From Epiperipatus broadwayi (Eukaryota > Onychophora > Udeonychophora > Euonychophora > Peripatidae), in NCBI GenBank assembly GCA_028023455.1, contig JAQFVV010012394.1, forward strand, positions 26,735,053 through 26,799,052: a DNA stretch of 64,000 nucleotides, written 5' to 3'. The position numbers were made by a program, and so were the translations under genes. The notes beneath the pieces are model-generated. The model was given only the letters and a program-made list of their open reading frames with translations, was not told the origin of the DNA and searched no databases. Shown in pieces: positions 34,871 through 47,014 of this stretch. The stretch's first letter is position 1, and every line of letters begins with the position of its first letter.

Positions 34871-35084
34871 AAAAAGCAAAAAATATTTTTTTCCTGGCCC
34901 ACAATTTTGGGTGTTACATGTAACTGTAAAATGTTAGGGGTGTCCATAAATTAATTCAAATAATAATAGTGTACATAGTTTGATCACATACTGAAATGCT
35001 TGAATTAGTTAATTAATGGACATTCAAAGTTACATATAATACCCAAAATTGTGGTCCAAGAACAAAATTATTTATTGCTTTTTA
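34871..35084. mobile_element. MITE-like foldback, ~214 bp
   Basis: TTAAAAAGCAAAAAATATTT...GGCCCACAATTTTGGGTGTTA and GTCCATAAATTAATTCAA at the left pair with TTGAATTAGTTAATTAATGGAC...CCCAAAATTGTGGTCC...TTTATTGCTTTTTA at the right. Arms of ~90 bp; imperfect but clear. Confidence 0.75.
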
Positions 35085-35585
35085 GGGCATTAGTAAACTT
35101 AAGTTAAATAAAAGCATTTTATGGAAAATATTTTTTATATTAGTTTTTGGATATATCCAATAAAATCATTTTAAATTATTTACAAGGCTTTTGCTTTTAC
35201 AAAGGCAGTATTTAAAAAAATGTAAACAAGTCAAAGAAAAATTAATAATTCATACTTAACTTATTTTTCTTTCTATTTTATTTAACTGTACATACCCCTA
35301 AAATTTCTTACTCAAATTAAATGAAAGCATTTTCTATTGTGCGAGACTAAAAACTTACTAAAGTGATTTGAAATGCAGCCTACCAACACTGTTCACCTAA
35401 ACAACCCTGAAATATTGCTGTGACATTTTGTATTATCATTGAATTCAGAAAATAAACATAACATGGCACAAGTAAATTAAAAATTAATTACAAGATTAAT
35501 AGTTAAATAAAAACATTTAAAAAAAAGTATTTTAAGTTGAAGAGTATTAACATTACTAAAAATATCATCTTATATATCCAAAGTT
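35085..35585. other. Unassigned AT-rich region
   Basis: No recognised feature between the MITE and the hammerhead array. Confidence 0.4.
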
Positions 35586-35756
35586 CTTTAAACCTTAAAA
35601 CATCACATGATCACTATTTTCCATGCTTGCTCATAACTGTTGTTAAAATACGCAAAACTCTCTGCATACAGTAGTGCCACTCAAAGCAAGACAGAACATC
35701 AATGGAAAACAGAAGGCTTGTGCATAAAATTCCTATCTAGTACCTTCTCATCCAAT

Positions 35757-35799
35757 ATTCCCAAACTAGTTTCTGGCTTATGGCCTTCGTCAGTGAGGA
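35757..35799 (-). ncRNA. Hammerhead ribozyme, unit 1
   Basis: On the minus strand: TCCTCA, CTGACGA (plus 35787-35793; position 7 is variable in hammerheads), AGGC/GCC stem II with loop CATAA, GAAA (plus 35770-35773), AC-TA-GT stem III, cleavage base T at 35764, then TGGGAA. Stem I has one mismatch, so it may be weaker than the 55 kb copy. Confidence 0.6.
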
Positions 35800-36216
35800 G
35801 CCTTGGATCTGAGAGCACTGCACCTAGATCTTAGGATCTAATGTAACCCTGCAACAGCCACATTTTACCTTTATATAACTACAAAACTATGAGAATAAAA
35901 TTGAAAACCCCACAGATGTTTTCAATCTAAGCTCAGTAGCTTATATAGTCATATGGGTCTGAACTCAGTTCAGCACGCATACATTTTGATGTCTGTGGTT
36001 CTTTTACAACCATAGCCACCACCTTCCTATAAGGCAGGATTGGTATTAAACCTTAAAACATCACATGATCACTATTTCCCATGCTTGCTCATAACTGTTG
36101 TTAAAATAGATAAAACCTCTCTCCATATAGTAGTGCCACTCAAAGCAAGACAGAGTAGTCAATGGATGCCAGAAAACTTGTGCATAAAATCTCTATCTAG
36201 TGCCTACTCATCCAAT

Positions 36217-36259
36217 ATCCCCAAACTAGTTTCTGGATTATGGCCTTCGTCAATGAGGA
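36217..36259 (-). ncRNA. Hammerhead ribozyme, unit 2 (degraded)
   Basis: Same layout as unit 1, but the first core base is changed (TTGACGA for CTGACGA, plus 36247-36253). The cleavage position would be 36224, exactly 460 nt from that of unit 1, giving a unit-length RNA if both cleaved. Confidence 0.5.
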
Positions 36260-36925
36260 GCCTTGGATCTGAGATCACTGCACCTAGATCTTAGGATCTA
36301 ATGCAACCCTCCAGCAGCCACCTTTTATCTCTACATAACTACAAAACTAAGAGAATAAAATTGAAAACACAAATATTTTCAATCTAAGTTCAAGTAGCTT
36401 ATATAGTCATATGGGTTTGAACTCAGTTCAGCACTCATACATTTTGGTGTCTGGTCTTTTACAGCCATAACCATCACCTCCCTATAAGGCAGGATTGATA
36501 TTAAACCTTAAAACATTACATGATCACTATTTCCCATACTTTCTCATAACTGTTGTTGTGGCATCCATTGATTACTCTGTCTTGCTTTGAGTGGCACTAC
36601 TGTATGGAGAGAGTTTTGCCTATTTTAACAACAGTTATAAGCAAGCATGGGAAATAGTGATCATGTAATGTTTTAAGGTTTAATATCAATCCTGCCTTAT
36701 AGGGAGGTGGTGTTTATGGCTGTGAAAGACCAGACACTAAAATGTATGGGTGCTGAACTGAGTTCAGACCCATATAACTATATAAGCTACTGAGCATAGA
36801 TTAAAAATATTTGTGTGTTTTCAATTTTATTCTCCTAGGTTTGTAGTTAAGTAGAGATAAAAGGCGGCTGCTGGAGGACTGCATTAGATCCTAAGATTTA
36901 GGTGCAGTGCTCTCAGATACAAGGC

Positions 36926-36969
36926 TCCTCAACTGATGAAGGCCATAAGCCAGAAACTAGTTTGGAGAT
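36926..36969 (+). ncRNA. Hammerhead ribozyme, inverted unit
   Basis: TCCTCA, an extra A, CTGATGA (36933-36939), GGC-CATAA-GCC stem II, GAAA (36953-36956), AC-TA-GT, T, then TGGAGA. The inserted A between stem I and the core is expected to impair activity. Confidence 0.5.
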
Positions 36970-37080
36970 ATTGGATGAGTAAGCACTAGATAGGGATTTT
37001 ATGCACAAGCCTTCTGGCATCCATTGATTACTCTGTCTTGCTACTATATGGGGAGAGTTTTACCTATTTATATCCAAAGT

Positions 37081-37461
37081 TCATTGTAAAGAAATTTTCT
37101 TTACAATATATATAATAGAAAATCATATAACATTACAATACTTTAAAAACTCTAATGATAAAATTTCTTGAATTTAAGGCCATAAATCTCATGAAGATAT
37201 CCTTTGATGTTAAAGAAAGTTAGTTTTTGGAAATAAATGATGGGAAGGGTATTTTGTTTTGTATATATATGTTGTATGTGTCTTGTTGAATTTCATTTGA
37301 AAAGGTCTATTTGTTAAAAGATGAAACCATGGTTGTGGGAGAATTTTATTATAATTTTGATTTTTGAATTTTTTGGCTTATATTCTTAACATATGATTTT
37401 CTACTTTATTTACAATTAATAGTACAGTGGTAGGCAATATTTAATGTATATATATATATAT
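37081..37461. other. Unassigned AT-rich region
   Basis: No recognised feature; ends in a TA run at 37446-37461 flanking element B. Confidence 0.4.
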
Positions 37462-39533
37462 TGTAACGGATTATATATATATACGTTACATTTAAATTTT
37501 AATACGTAAATTTTTTTTTATAAATATCTAATACTGAATCACAGACATTCAAAATGCACAAATAATGAGTTATTAATTTATTAATAAGTTTAATTTAAAT
37601 ATTGAACTAAAATAAGCTTAAAAAAATTATAGAATCACAGCAAAGATTCTAATTTTTAAAAAAATATAATAAAAACCTTTTAATATTAAAAATAATGAAA
37701 AGAGTTTTTAACAAATATAAAATTACAAACAGATCCTTAGGGCAAAATGACTATTAAAAAGATTATTATGAAATAGATAAGAGTCGAGAAATAGAAACAA
37801 AAGGCTTGCTTTTCCCGCCCAAGATATACACAGACCACAGAGGAAAATCTACTGAATATGTTTGATGGATCCGAACATTCCTAGATAAGATACCTCAGGA
37901 CTATAAAAGGAAAAATTCAAAATAAATAAATAATTAGAATATTAGAATTTTGAATTCGTTTGTTGTTGCTGAAAAGTTAAAAAAGTTATTGTCGCTGTTA
38001 CCAAAATGTAATCAGTTTAATTGCGCTTCTTTCGGTTCAGCAGGCTGAAGGCAGCCTTCATCTCCATGTATCCCAGGATTGAGCCACTAGTAACGTCTTC
38101 AAAAATCATCAGAAATCTTCAGAAATCATCATCATCCACAAGAAATGGCCCTTGCATAAACTCAGATCTTCATCATGAAGGAACGAGCATGGATAAAGGA
38201 AAGTATAAATTATAAATGATAAAAATGAAATATAAACTCTTCAATTTAAAATTTTTGAACTTTATTTTCCTTTAAATGGGAACTATAGACTTTCTTTCCT
38301 GATCAAACCTAAACTTTGCAATTTTAAAGTCTTATCTAAAATTTAAACTAATCTTTTTAAAATATGTATTATATTTTTTTATATGTATGCTTAGTATAAG
38401 GTCTGTTTGTAATAGGGTAGGAATTTGCGATTGCAAACGAATTTAAAGATAAAATCACCATTTATCATTATTTGTGCATTATTAGATTTAAAAAAAAAAG
38501 GTCAAATCTATTATTTGATGTAAAAATAAGTTGAATACAATGTAATTTTAAAATAAGTTAAATACTCAAAACTAAATATTTTTTTTATAAAGTAAATTAT
38601 TAAATTGACTTTTTTTTAAGTTGAGTGTAGATGGCAGCTTAGACTCATTTAAGTATAGGTTAGTTTAGAGGGTTTTGATTTTGAACTATTTGTTTCGTAG
38701 TTATGTCAATGCTGGTGGAGGGATATATGGATGTTTATATCAATGTAATGTGAAGTGTGTTAGAATTTAGGGCAATGTGCCCAACTGAATGCATGACCCC
38801 AAAGGAGTAGTCATGGCATTGAAATGGATGTGGAGTACTTCCCACAACATTTACCCCTTTCAGCTCTGTGGATAGGGACTATAAGTCGGTAAGATAGACC
38901 GTTCTCCCATCCATACATAGCGTTTTCTCTTTATTATTTTATATGCATGATTCCTCCTCCAGACAGATGTACATTCCTGTACTGGACAAAGGTCATGTTC
39001 TTCAAATAATATCACGCTGTTAGATGCATATTCCTGTCAGCATGGTTCTGTGCTAACATGTTCACATTGCATTGGTTGTGGATATATAGAGCATTGGTGT
39101 GGCTGCAGATTTTTAGCCTGGAGTCAAATGTTTTGAAAAACTTTTAAGTACGTTGTCTAGGTGGCCTATCTATGCTCAACATTCTAAAATTAAAAACATA
39201 AAGCATATTTTTTTTTATAGTAATTATTTTTCAAGTTTATTTGTTGTCACCTATATATACGTGAATTAAATTTTTTTGTGTTATTAGTACTGGCAGTGAT
39301 CTAGTTTATTTTTGTTTAATCTTTATTAAAAATTTATTTTAATAAATCTGCTTTAAAATTTCTGCTCTCCATGAGCTAGTGACTAGGGCTGATGGTCAAT
39401 ATAAAATAAAAATTGGATCTTTAACAGCACACATCTGCCTACTATATAAATTTTCCAGGTTCAAATAGCCTGGTGGCACCCTGTAATGCAGATACGGTAA
39501 GACTTAAACTTCCAATACACCCTGACCGTTATA
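37462..39533 (+). mobile_element. Solo-LTR-like element B (~2.07 kb)
   Basis: Starts TGTAACGG with a terminal hairpin (TGTAACG at 37462, CGTTACA at 37484-37490) and ends CTGACCGTTATA at 39533. Both flanks are TA runs. It has a TATA box at 37912 in the same context as the nested element at 12.5 kb, and an internal AAGTTGAGTGTAGATGGC block at 38620 plus ATTTGTTTCGTAGTT at 38689, matched at 16331-16420. Its 3' end matches that of element A. A TG-start, promoter and single-LTR length without gag or pol indicate a solo LTR, but no second copy with an internal region is in the window, so the class is inferred. Confidence 0.6.
37912..37918 (+). promoter_or_regulatory. TATA box of element B
   Basis: TATAAAA within CAGGACTATAAAAGGAAAAAT, ~450 bp from the element start. 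The flanking bases are conserved in the nested element at 12.84 kb and 16.74 kb. Confidence 0.55.
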
Positions 39534-41727
39534 ATATATATTAATAATTCAAGCATCACCTATATATATATACAAATCACTTTCTTACAAAAAAATTTAA
39601 AATTATGATATTAATATAGATATATAAACATTTTTCTATTTTATTTGTAAATACATGATTTTAAATATTATTTTTATTTCCTGGGTTTAAATCCATGTTG
39701 TGTAAACTTGAAAATTTGATGCTTGGGATTTTTCTTCCAGGTAACTACCTTAAGCTAACACATCTAATTATTCAATATTAGTCAATAAATAGATACGTAA
39801 TTAATGTTGGCCAGAAAGTAGAATAAAAATTGAACGATGTTCAAACTCTCACCATCCAGCCATTAGCAGACCTACTGAATAAATCTGTTTTGTCTTTAAT
39901 GCTTTAAAAGCTCCATTATTTTATAACACAATGTTTGTGACGTAACTCTAAATATGAGTTTATGAATAATTGTATTAACAAGATGATTGGATGATTAAGA
40001 ATATCACATGATCACAAAATTGAAAAACGTACACAATGGAAGTGGAATAGCTAATAAATAAAAAATGAATCTTAATTTAATTCACTATAAAGTGACAAAA
40101 ATAACAATACAGAATTCGATGCCTTTTTTATTAGTATTATTTTAAATGTATAAATAATGTCATAATAAAACTGAATAAAATATTAATGAAAATAAACATT
40201 TCAACGATCATATTTTATGTTTCCCCCTTTTTTCCCCAGAATGGCAGTTTAAACCAATATTTATTTGTAAAATAACAAGTAGAGACAGAATTACTTTAAA
40301 AACTAATTTATATATATATAAAGACGATGTAAAATGAAATAAAAATAATAATAATGTGTACATACATATATTATGTTTTTTTTAAAAAAAGATATTAAGA
40401 AATTTCCAATCGCATAATTTTCTATCCACTGTCTTTCTTTAAAGTTTTTCTAGTAAACAATCAATTATTTATATTAAAATTGTCAAAATAAAAATAAGAC
40501 AATATTCCAAATTTTATATTGTTGTTTAGATATACTTCAAACTTTTACGACATATTCTTGAAACTAAGAATAAAGACATCTATATATCTAAAAATGATAT
40601 TACACATGAAAAAAGAGAAATGAAATTGAATTATTCCATATGCTTAAAATTAATTAAAAATTATATATTAATCTTTAATTGATATTTAAATTTTATATCT
40701 GGGTTAGGAATAATATGATATTCTCTTGCTGAATAAATGATTAGTAATAATCAATAAAGTATTTATCTAAAGTGAATCGTGTCAAAGTTGTGAGTGTAGA
40801 CATTTTGACGCTTGTAAATCAAACTATAATAATAGCTTATTTTCTGTTCAATTTTTTTTCTGTAATAAATTATAACAAGCTTCTAATTGCTTATGGAGGA
40901 TCTCAACTAGTTAGATTTTAATGGCTAACAATCATGATTGAATAATTATAGAACACTATAAAAAATAAAAGCTCATTAGCTATAATCTTCCAAACATGCA
41001 AGCTCACTCACACTCATAAAAACCATTTTAAAATGATCGTCAACTTCTGTCAACATCAGAGGAACACCTGAAGTTAGAAAACAGCAAAAAAAAAAATCAC
41101 CCTGACTTTTTTTAGATACAAATCACAGGTAGGATTAAAAATTTTTCGTTATAAATTCTTTATTTCTCCACTGAATAAAAATATTTTTGAAAAAAGGCTT
41201 AAACACAGGATATTACCTCTGACTATGAAATTAAAATAACACACATAAAAATTTTAAATAAGCAAAACTACTTGAATTTGTTACCAATAATTTTTTAAAT
41301 GTTCATTTAACACTTCACAACTTTATGAACTGTTGTTTCTGCATTTAATTAAATTATGTCAAATTTTGTAGTTGTTTTTACTAAATCTAAATAATGGCAC
41401 CCACAAGGAAAGAAATATTTTTAGCTTAATCTTAATCTTCTAATGGCATATATTTTATTAGGAAATTCCAGAAATAAAAGACTTTTAATTCTTAATCCTG
41501 AGGAAGTCAAACTGATCGGAACGAAACTAACCGTTTTGAAAATTTTATAGTGCATAGATTCAAGATCCTAAGGAACTGTATGTTTATACATGACTAATGT
41601 AACAACATAATATTTAAGCAATTTATTTAGTTATAGCATGTTTCATAAGATGGGTGATATTTGGTAGTAAATTGTATCTGAGGGATACTGTGAATAAGGA
41701 TGTCAGTGTTGTAGTTTGTGAAAATAG
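39534..41727. other. Unassigned AT-rich region
   Basis: Contains CCTGGGTTTAAATCC (B-box like) near 39680 and a CCTGAGGAAG...CGAAAC block at 41497-41527 reminiscent of the end region of Penelope-like elements, but nothing I can define as a feature. Confidence 0.35.
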
Positions 41728-42160
41728 TTTCTAGATTGTTACATAAGTATAAATAAATAAAAATTATATATTTTATTTCATAAATATAATAAAGACAAAT
41801 TGGCAGTACTTGTAATATTTTTTTCTCTCAGTTCAGTATATACTCATAATGAATGTATCTATTGTTTGCATGTGACCACCACTGCAATTTTTTGATCATG
41901 ACATATATTTTTTTTATATTTCTTTGTTTGATACTTTCTAGATTGTAACAGAAGATAAAAAAAATCATGTATTTTAGAATAAAAACAAATTTGCAGCATT
42001 TTTAATTTTTATCTCTCAGATGCATCTGACCTCCACTGCAACTGTTTTTACTGCTGTCTTTATATTTTCATATTTCTTTGTTTAATAATTTCTAGATTAT
42101 AACTGAAAATAAATAAAAAATCATATATTTTATTACATAAATATCAAATCTGCAGAGGTT
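41728..42160. repeat. Three diverged tandem units (~150-210 bp)
   Basis: TTTCTAGATTGTAAC/TTACA...ATAAA followed by ATATATTTTATT..ATAAATA recurs near 41728, 41936 and 42089, each followed by a CTCTCA...TGACCTCCACTGCAA block (~41820-41885, 42010-42040, 42200-42235). Confidence 0.6.
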
Positions 42161-42469
42161 TTTCCCCCCATTATTTTAGCATGTATTGATAGTGAATAAT
42201 ATCTCTCCAATACATTTGACCTCTGTTGCAATTTTTTGTGATTCCCCTCAGAGTTAACCAAACAAATTATATTATAATATATATAATCATATGGTTAATT
42301 GTTTAACAGATTTTGTTACATTCAAGCATCTTAGTGACAGACTGAGTTTTTAAAACTTCAGTTTAGTTAAAATGACTTATGCCCTTAATATCACTCAACT
42401 GTGAATCAGCTCTATAACCTTTACTTCTGTGTCTGTCATTCCATCAATACATTAAACGGACTGAGGAAA

Positions 42470-43130
42470 ACTGAATGTCTAGTTACTCAGGAAATCATAT
42501 GATGTTGATGCAGGCACTTTAAAAATCAATTCAGAAACCATTAGCTCTTGAGTCTACCCCTCCACTATTGTAGTCAATGACCCAGGAGACAATTGAATCA
42601 CTAGTTACTTGGGAGATCATGTCATAATTGATTAAAAGTAATGATCAAGTGTCAATCCAGAAATATTTAGCTTTGGATCTACCATTTTATCAGTGAGCTA
42701 AACTCCTTAAAAAATTGGATAATTGGTTACTTGGGAGATCATCTGTTGTTCAAAACACCTTCAATCCAGAAACTTTTAGCTCTTTAGTCCATCATTCTAC
42801 TATTTCAATCAATCACACAGGGAACAACATAGTTAGTTATTTGGTAGGACATGTGATGATTGAATATCAGAAATGATGATTTAGTTTCAATCCAGGAATC
42901 TTCAGATTTGAGTCCACCATTTTATCAATGAGCTAAACTCCATAAAAAAAATTGAGAGGTCATCTGATGTTTGAAGCACCAAAAGCGATAGTTTGAATCT
43001 CAATCCAGGAATCTTTAACTCTTATATTATATCCAATCATTCAGGGAATAGTTGAATAATTAGTTACTTGGGAGATATTGTGATGTTTAAATATGCGAAG
43101 TGACAGATCAACCATTGATCCAGGAATCTT
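42470..43130. repeat. Minisatellite, six units of ~115 bp
   Basis: AGTTACTTGGGAGATCATGT with variants recurs at about 42481, 42603, 42723, 42834, 42950 and 43062. Each unit also has AATCCAGGAATCTTTAGCTC. Units are diverged ~20-30% by eye, so it is an old array. Confidence 0.75.
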
Positions 43131-43200
43131 TGCTGCTGCACCAAATAACATAAGGCAGTTAGGTTGTTAATAAACTAAGGAGCTATAAATAATACTATTA

Positions 43201-43567
43201 TGAATCACAGTATTTAAGCACCCTCTACTAGCTCATTATGAAAATAAATTATTGCATATATTAATCTATTTTTGATTAGTAAACTAAGACAATACAATGT
43301 ACATAGGAATTGTTTCAAAGAATAATCATCAATTGTGCCAGACTTAAATATCAGTAAGCATAAATTAGAATTAAGTCATATTTATAATTAAATTTTATTT
43401 GCTTTACTTTAAAAAATGGCAAAGATCAAATACACACTTATCAAATGTGATATTTTATAATAAATAAGCTTTGTATTGACATAGATTGCAATTCGAAATT
43501 TTGTACAACTAATATCTTATTTTCATAATGAGATTATAGAGGGCGCTTAAATACTTCTGATTCACTA
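43201..43567. mobile_element. Foldback element, ~370 bp
   Basis: TGAATCACAGTATTTAAGCACCCTCTA...CTCATTATGAAAATAA at 43201 pairs with TTATTTTCATAATGAG...TAGAGGGCGCTTAAATACTTCTGATTCA at ~43517-43563. Inverted arms ~45 bp. No coding sequence. Confidence 0.7.
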
Positions 43568-43959
43568 ATGCCTATGCAATAGTTTGTCATATTATTTTTT
43601 AAGTCTGTATTTGAAAATTAGATTGAATGTATTTATTCACAACCCAAATTTTTCCATACTACTTCTACTGGAAAAATATAAATAATACTGAAAATTCATC
43701 CATTACTTCAACATATCGGCAACTATAGTATAGTGAAAGAGAGATGTATGTTGCTGTAGCAAAAATAGCATAAAATTTGATAAAATCCTAAAAGGTTTAT
43801 TCAGTGTAAGCTTGATGAGGATAATTACCAGGTTCTATGTTTTCCTTTTACTAAATATTCTAATATCATACTATTTTTAGAAAAAATAAAAATAAATGAA
43901 TCCAAACTAATCAAACAACAAAACATCAGCTCCTACATTGTTCACCTAATGTTTTCCTG
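43568..43959. other. Unassigned AT-rich region
   Basis: No recognised feature. Confidence 0.4.
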
Positions 43960-44165
43960 CCTGTCATGTGGATACCAGAGTCCAATTCCCCATCAGGGGG
44001 TGTGGTAGTTTTTTGCTCTACATGGTTTAATTCAATGGTAGTGTATGAGAACCTGGAATGTAAGGTCCTTGGGGCTATTCTAGTGCTAAAATTTCCAGCA
44101 CTTGAATTTATTATGAACTTTCGAGCAAAAAAGCCGTTCAATAATTTTATTTTTAGACAATCAAG
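43960..44165 (+). repeat. Dispersed SINE-like repeat, copy 1
   Basis: CTACATGGTTTAATTCAATGGTAG, then GAGAACCTGGAATGTAAGGTCCTtgGGGc and AGCACTTGAA, match 62625-62745 (GCATGGTTTGGTAAAATGGCAG, ATAAGATCCTCAAATTGGCACTTGAAGGC). The GGTTTAATTCAATGGTAG part resembles a tRNA D-arm/A box, so a tRNA-derived SINE is possible. Coding frames on both strands here are by-products. Confidence 0.55.
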
Positions 44166-45309
44166 AAATAACTGCACAGTGCAGAAAAAACCCATAAAAA
44201 TAATTGGGTTACTTTATTTTCTTTATTTAAAAAATGGAGAAAAATGACAGATCTTTGTATGTTGCCATTGTAAAAAAAATTATTTAGCCGTAGATGAATT
44301 TTACATTCACATTTCAAATCCATACATATTACATTTACAAATGATTATTTCATGAGCAAATAGAAAAAGTGAAATGATCTTATGCTTATGGTATGCATAA
44401 TATTCATTTTTAAAAAATAGTTATTGATATAGTAATATTAATGATTTTATTGTATATTTGATATTTTTAATTTTGTGTGGGTGTCAAAGGCTATATTATG
44501 AGATATTATATGTGGGATCATATGGGAGAATAGTTATCTAAATGTTAACATTATTCTAAAGATTTTTCTCAATCAGATGCTTATTTGGCATTTCAAATCT
44601 TGAAAATTGTACACATCAAAATTAAACAGATTTCGCAGTTACTGCAAATGTTTGCATTTCTCATTATATACTGACTTAAATTTCAATCTTTAATATGAAC
44701 TTTCTTTATTCAATATCTGTACTTCATTTAAAGAATTACCTCTGAAAATTAAGGTTAACAAAGTTAATGAAATACAGGCTGCAATTATACTTTTCCAGAT
44801 TGAGTTAATAATAATGGAAAAATAATACTGGAAAAGATTAAGCTGTTGGGGATTGAGAAAGAAGTTTGCTGTTAACTGAAAAACAGCTCTTTGATTGTTC
44901 TTTGAAGTTTTAAAAACCCAAATAGGAATTCCTAATGCCCACTCCATATGTTCTTATCATTGCAGTTGTTACTATGTAATAAACAAACATGGATGGCTTG
45001 CTCATCAACATGCATCCCTGGTGGGTTTACTGGTTTTTTTAACCTACGAGTTTTAAGATCAAGAAATATCATGGTCTTTTTTCACAAATATCGGATAGTT
45101 TTAAAGTGAAATAATAGTTGAGTTTTCTTGAAGATGAGGTGTGTGTGAATGACTTTTAAAAGGTATTTAAATTATCATAAGCAAAACTAAATTACAGCCC
45201 TTATTTCCAGGAGTGTGTAAAGTTATCAATTAAGGTAGTGTTTGGCAAATGAATGTGAAGGGTGATAAAAATCACTGATTGCAGAACAAGGTTACCTACC
45301 AATTTAAGA
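44166..45309. other. Unassigned AT-rich region
   Basis: No recognised repeat or coding sequence. Perhaps the 5' flank or 5' part of the LINE that becomes recognisable at 45.3 kb. Confidence 0.35.
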
Positions 45310-46045
45310 CATTTTATTTAGGCACCTACAACTGCAGAACATTTTCAAGTGAAGAAAGATTGCATGAATTGGAGGTCTAATATTAAATGGGATATTGTTG
45401 AACTTTGTTAAGTTAGAAAAGAATGTGAACAGACAATTCATTTAAAAATTGGGTATGTACTTTACCACAAAAGCATAAATACTGAAAGCTCAAGTAATGT
45501 GGGGTTCATTATAAAGAGAAAGAACAAAAACGTGGACATTGATAGTATATCAGACAGAGTCTCAAGATTAGTTGTTCAAGTTAATAAAAGATACTAAATG
45601 CAGATAATTTATATCTATATTCCAACCAGTCCTCAATATGATGAAGAAGTAGAGGATTTTTATATGAATGTATAACAGGCTTTTGATCAAAACAAACAAC
45701 ATTTTAGAATTACCACTGGAAACGACTTTAATGCTTGAATTGGTAATGATTAAAATATGAAAATACTGTGAACAAATTTGATTATGACAATAGAAATAAG
45801 ATTGAATAGATTTATGGAGTTCACAGAAAAGCTGTACATTATGAATTCTTTATTTGAAAAAAATTCTAAATGGAAGAAGACATGAAAGCATCCATATAGC
45901 AGAATTGGATTATATTTTGATTAAAAGAAAATATATATTTCAAGATTATAATGTTCTTAATAGATTCAATACAGAAAGTGATATCCACAAATCCAGGAAG
46001 ATAAAAATTAGTGAGAAAAATAATAGTAACTGTTGGTACTCCTAA
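45310..46045 (+). pseudogene. RTE-type LINE: AP-endonuclease domain
   Basis: Frames joined only by eye show GTYNCRTFSSEERLHELE, then SNVGFIIKRKNKNVDIDSIS and SDRVSRLVVQVNKRY, then TTGNDFNA (catalytic GDFNA region), then AELDYILIKRKYIFQDYNVL and LNRFNTES. This is the order of the exonuclease-endonuclease-phosphatase domain of RTE LINEs, whose host-derived relatives are called craniofacial development protein 2-like. The enzyme nicks target DNA to prime reverse transcription. Multiple stops and frameshifts (for example TGA at 45736) show the copy is dead. Confidence 0.8.
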
Positions 46046-46579
46046 TCTTTAGAAAAACCGTAATAAATTTAAATTAGAAATTGTTTTAAAATATTAATTA
46101 CTTTTTAAGATGGTTCAGGTGTGAATGATATCAGTAAGAAGATATTTGATATGTTATTAGAATTATAACAAAGATAGCTGGTACAAAAAAAGCAACAATT
46201 TACCAGTAAAATTTCTATTTAGACAAGACAATATATAAGAAAAAAAATGAAAATATATAAAAATGATGCATTAAGAAGGATTGAATATCTAGAATTATGT
46301 AAAATAGTATGAAAAGAGTTAATAATGATATAAGAAAATATAATTGTAAATAAGCAAGAAAAACTGTAGAAGAAAAGTCTCAAAGGTATAAAACAATACT
46401 TTAATATTGATAAGAAAGTAATTTCTACAAAAAGAAAAGAAATAGAATTATTTCTAAAAAGAGAGATGACATCATGGAATGTGTGGAAGAATTCTATCAA
46501 GAATTATATAGCAATAAAGACCATGAAAACAAAGTATTCTCTTCAGTTACTACATCTTTTGAATTAGCCAGCATTTCAA

Positions 46580-46985
46580 ATGAAAAAATTAGATATGCAA
46601 ATAAATCTGTGTAGAAGGGAAAAGCTCCAGGAAATGAAATTATAATTGAATATCTTAAAAGAAGCCGATGAAGAAATAGTTGGTAAAGTTATATATTAAA
46701 TGTTTAAATCATAAAGATGTATCAGATTATAGGGAGACTGCAGTAGTAATATTAATATTTTAAAAAGGTGATAAAGAAAATATTAGAAATTTCAGATCTA
46801 TTAGCTTTTTATAAGTTCTATACAAAATTCTTACCATGTTAATTAAAACACACAATGAATTTTGGATTTTAACCAACCAAAAGAAAAAGCTGGTTTTAAA
46901 AATGGTTCGCAACACAGTGGTTTATATCCAAGGATTGAGAGAAGTTATAGAATGAATCAATGAACAGGTGTATTTGCCTGAAGAT
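46580..46985 (+). pseudogene. RTE-type LINE: reverse transcriptase, N-terminal part
   Basis: KGKAPGNE, then AVVILIF.KGDKENIRNFRS and ISFL.VLYKILT are the RT motifs 0-2 region (fingers and first palm block) of LINE reverse transcriptases. Stops interrupt several positions. The reading ends at ~46985, where the Penelope-like insertion begins. Confidence 0.75.
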
Positions 46986-47014
46986 TTGTGATGATGTATA
47001 TTATATGTGATAAT

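Larger units (their letters stand above)
35586..37080. mobile_element. Tandem and inverted hammerhead repeat array (retrozyme-like)
   Basis: Unit 1 (35591-36045) and unit 2 (36046-36500) are direct repeats of ~455 bp, each beginning AAACCTTAAAACATCACATG and read functionally on the minus strand. At 36501 a third, truncated unit starts and then flips: 36578-37077 is an inverted full unit on the plus strand, so the block is also a palindrome centred near 36.56 kb. Each unit has one hammerhead block and shared landmarks such as GGTGCAGTGCTCTCAGATC, CAAGCCTTCTGGCATCCATTGATTACT and GAGTTTTGCC. Frames at 35640 and 36040 are antisense by-products. No reverse transcriptase is present, fitting a non-autonomous retrozyme or an isolated Penelope-like terminal repeat. 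Confidence 0.75.

Noticed and set aside
35640-36294. Two similar plus-strand frames ending in LVSGLWPSS.RSLGSE.TAPRS
   Set aside because: They are translations across the hammerhead repeat units; similarity reflects the tandem repeat, and stops differ.
41497-41527. CCTGAGGAAG...CGAAAC as a hammerhead
   Set aside because: No stem I complementarity around it and a poor stem II; only a weak resemblance to Penelope-type ends.
42470-43130. CRISPR-like array
   Set aside because: Units are long, diverged and without unique spacers between identical repeats; eukaryotic context.
46219-46500. Minus-strand 93-residue hydrophobic frame, possible membrane protein
   Set aside because: Antisense of the K-rich LINE linker region; such frames are expected opposite A-rich coding strands.
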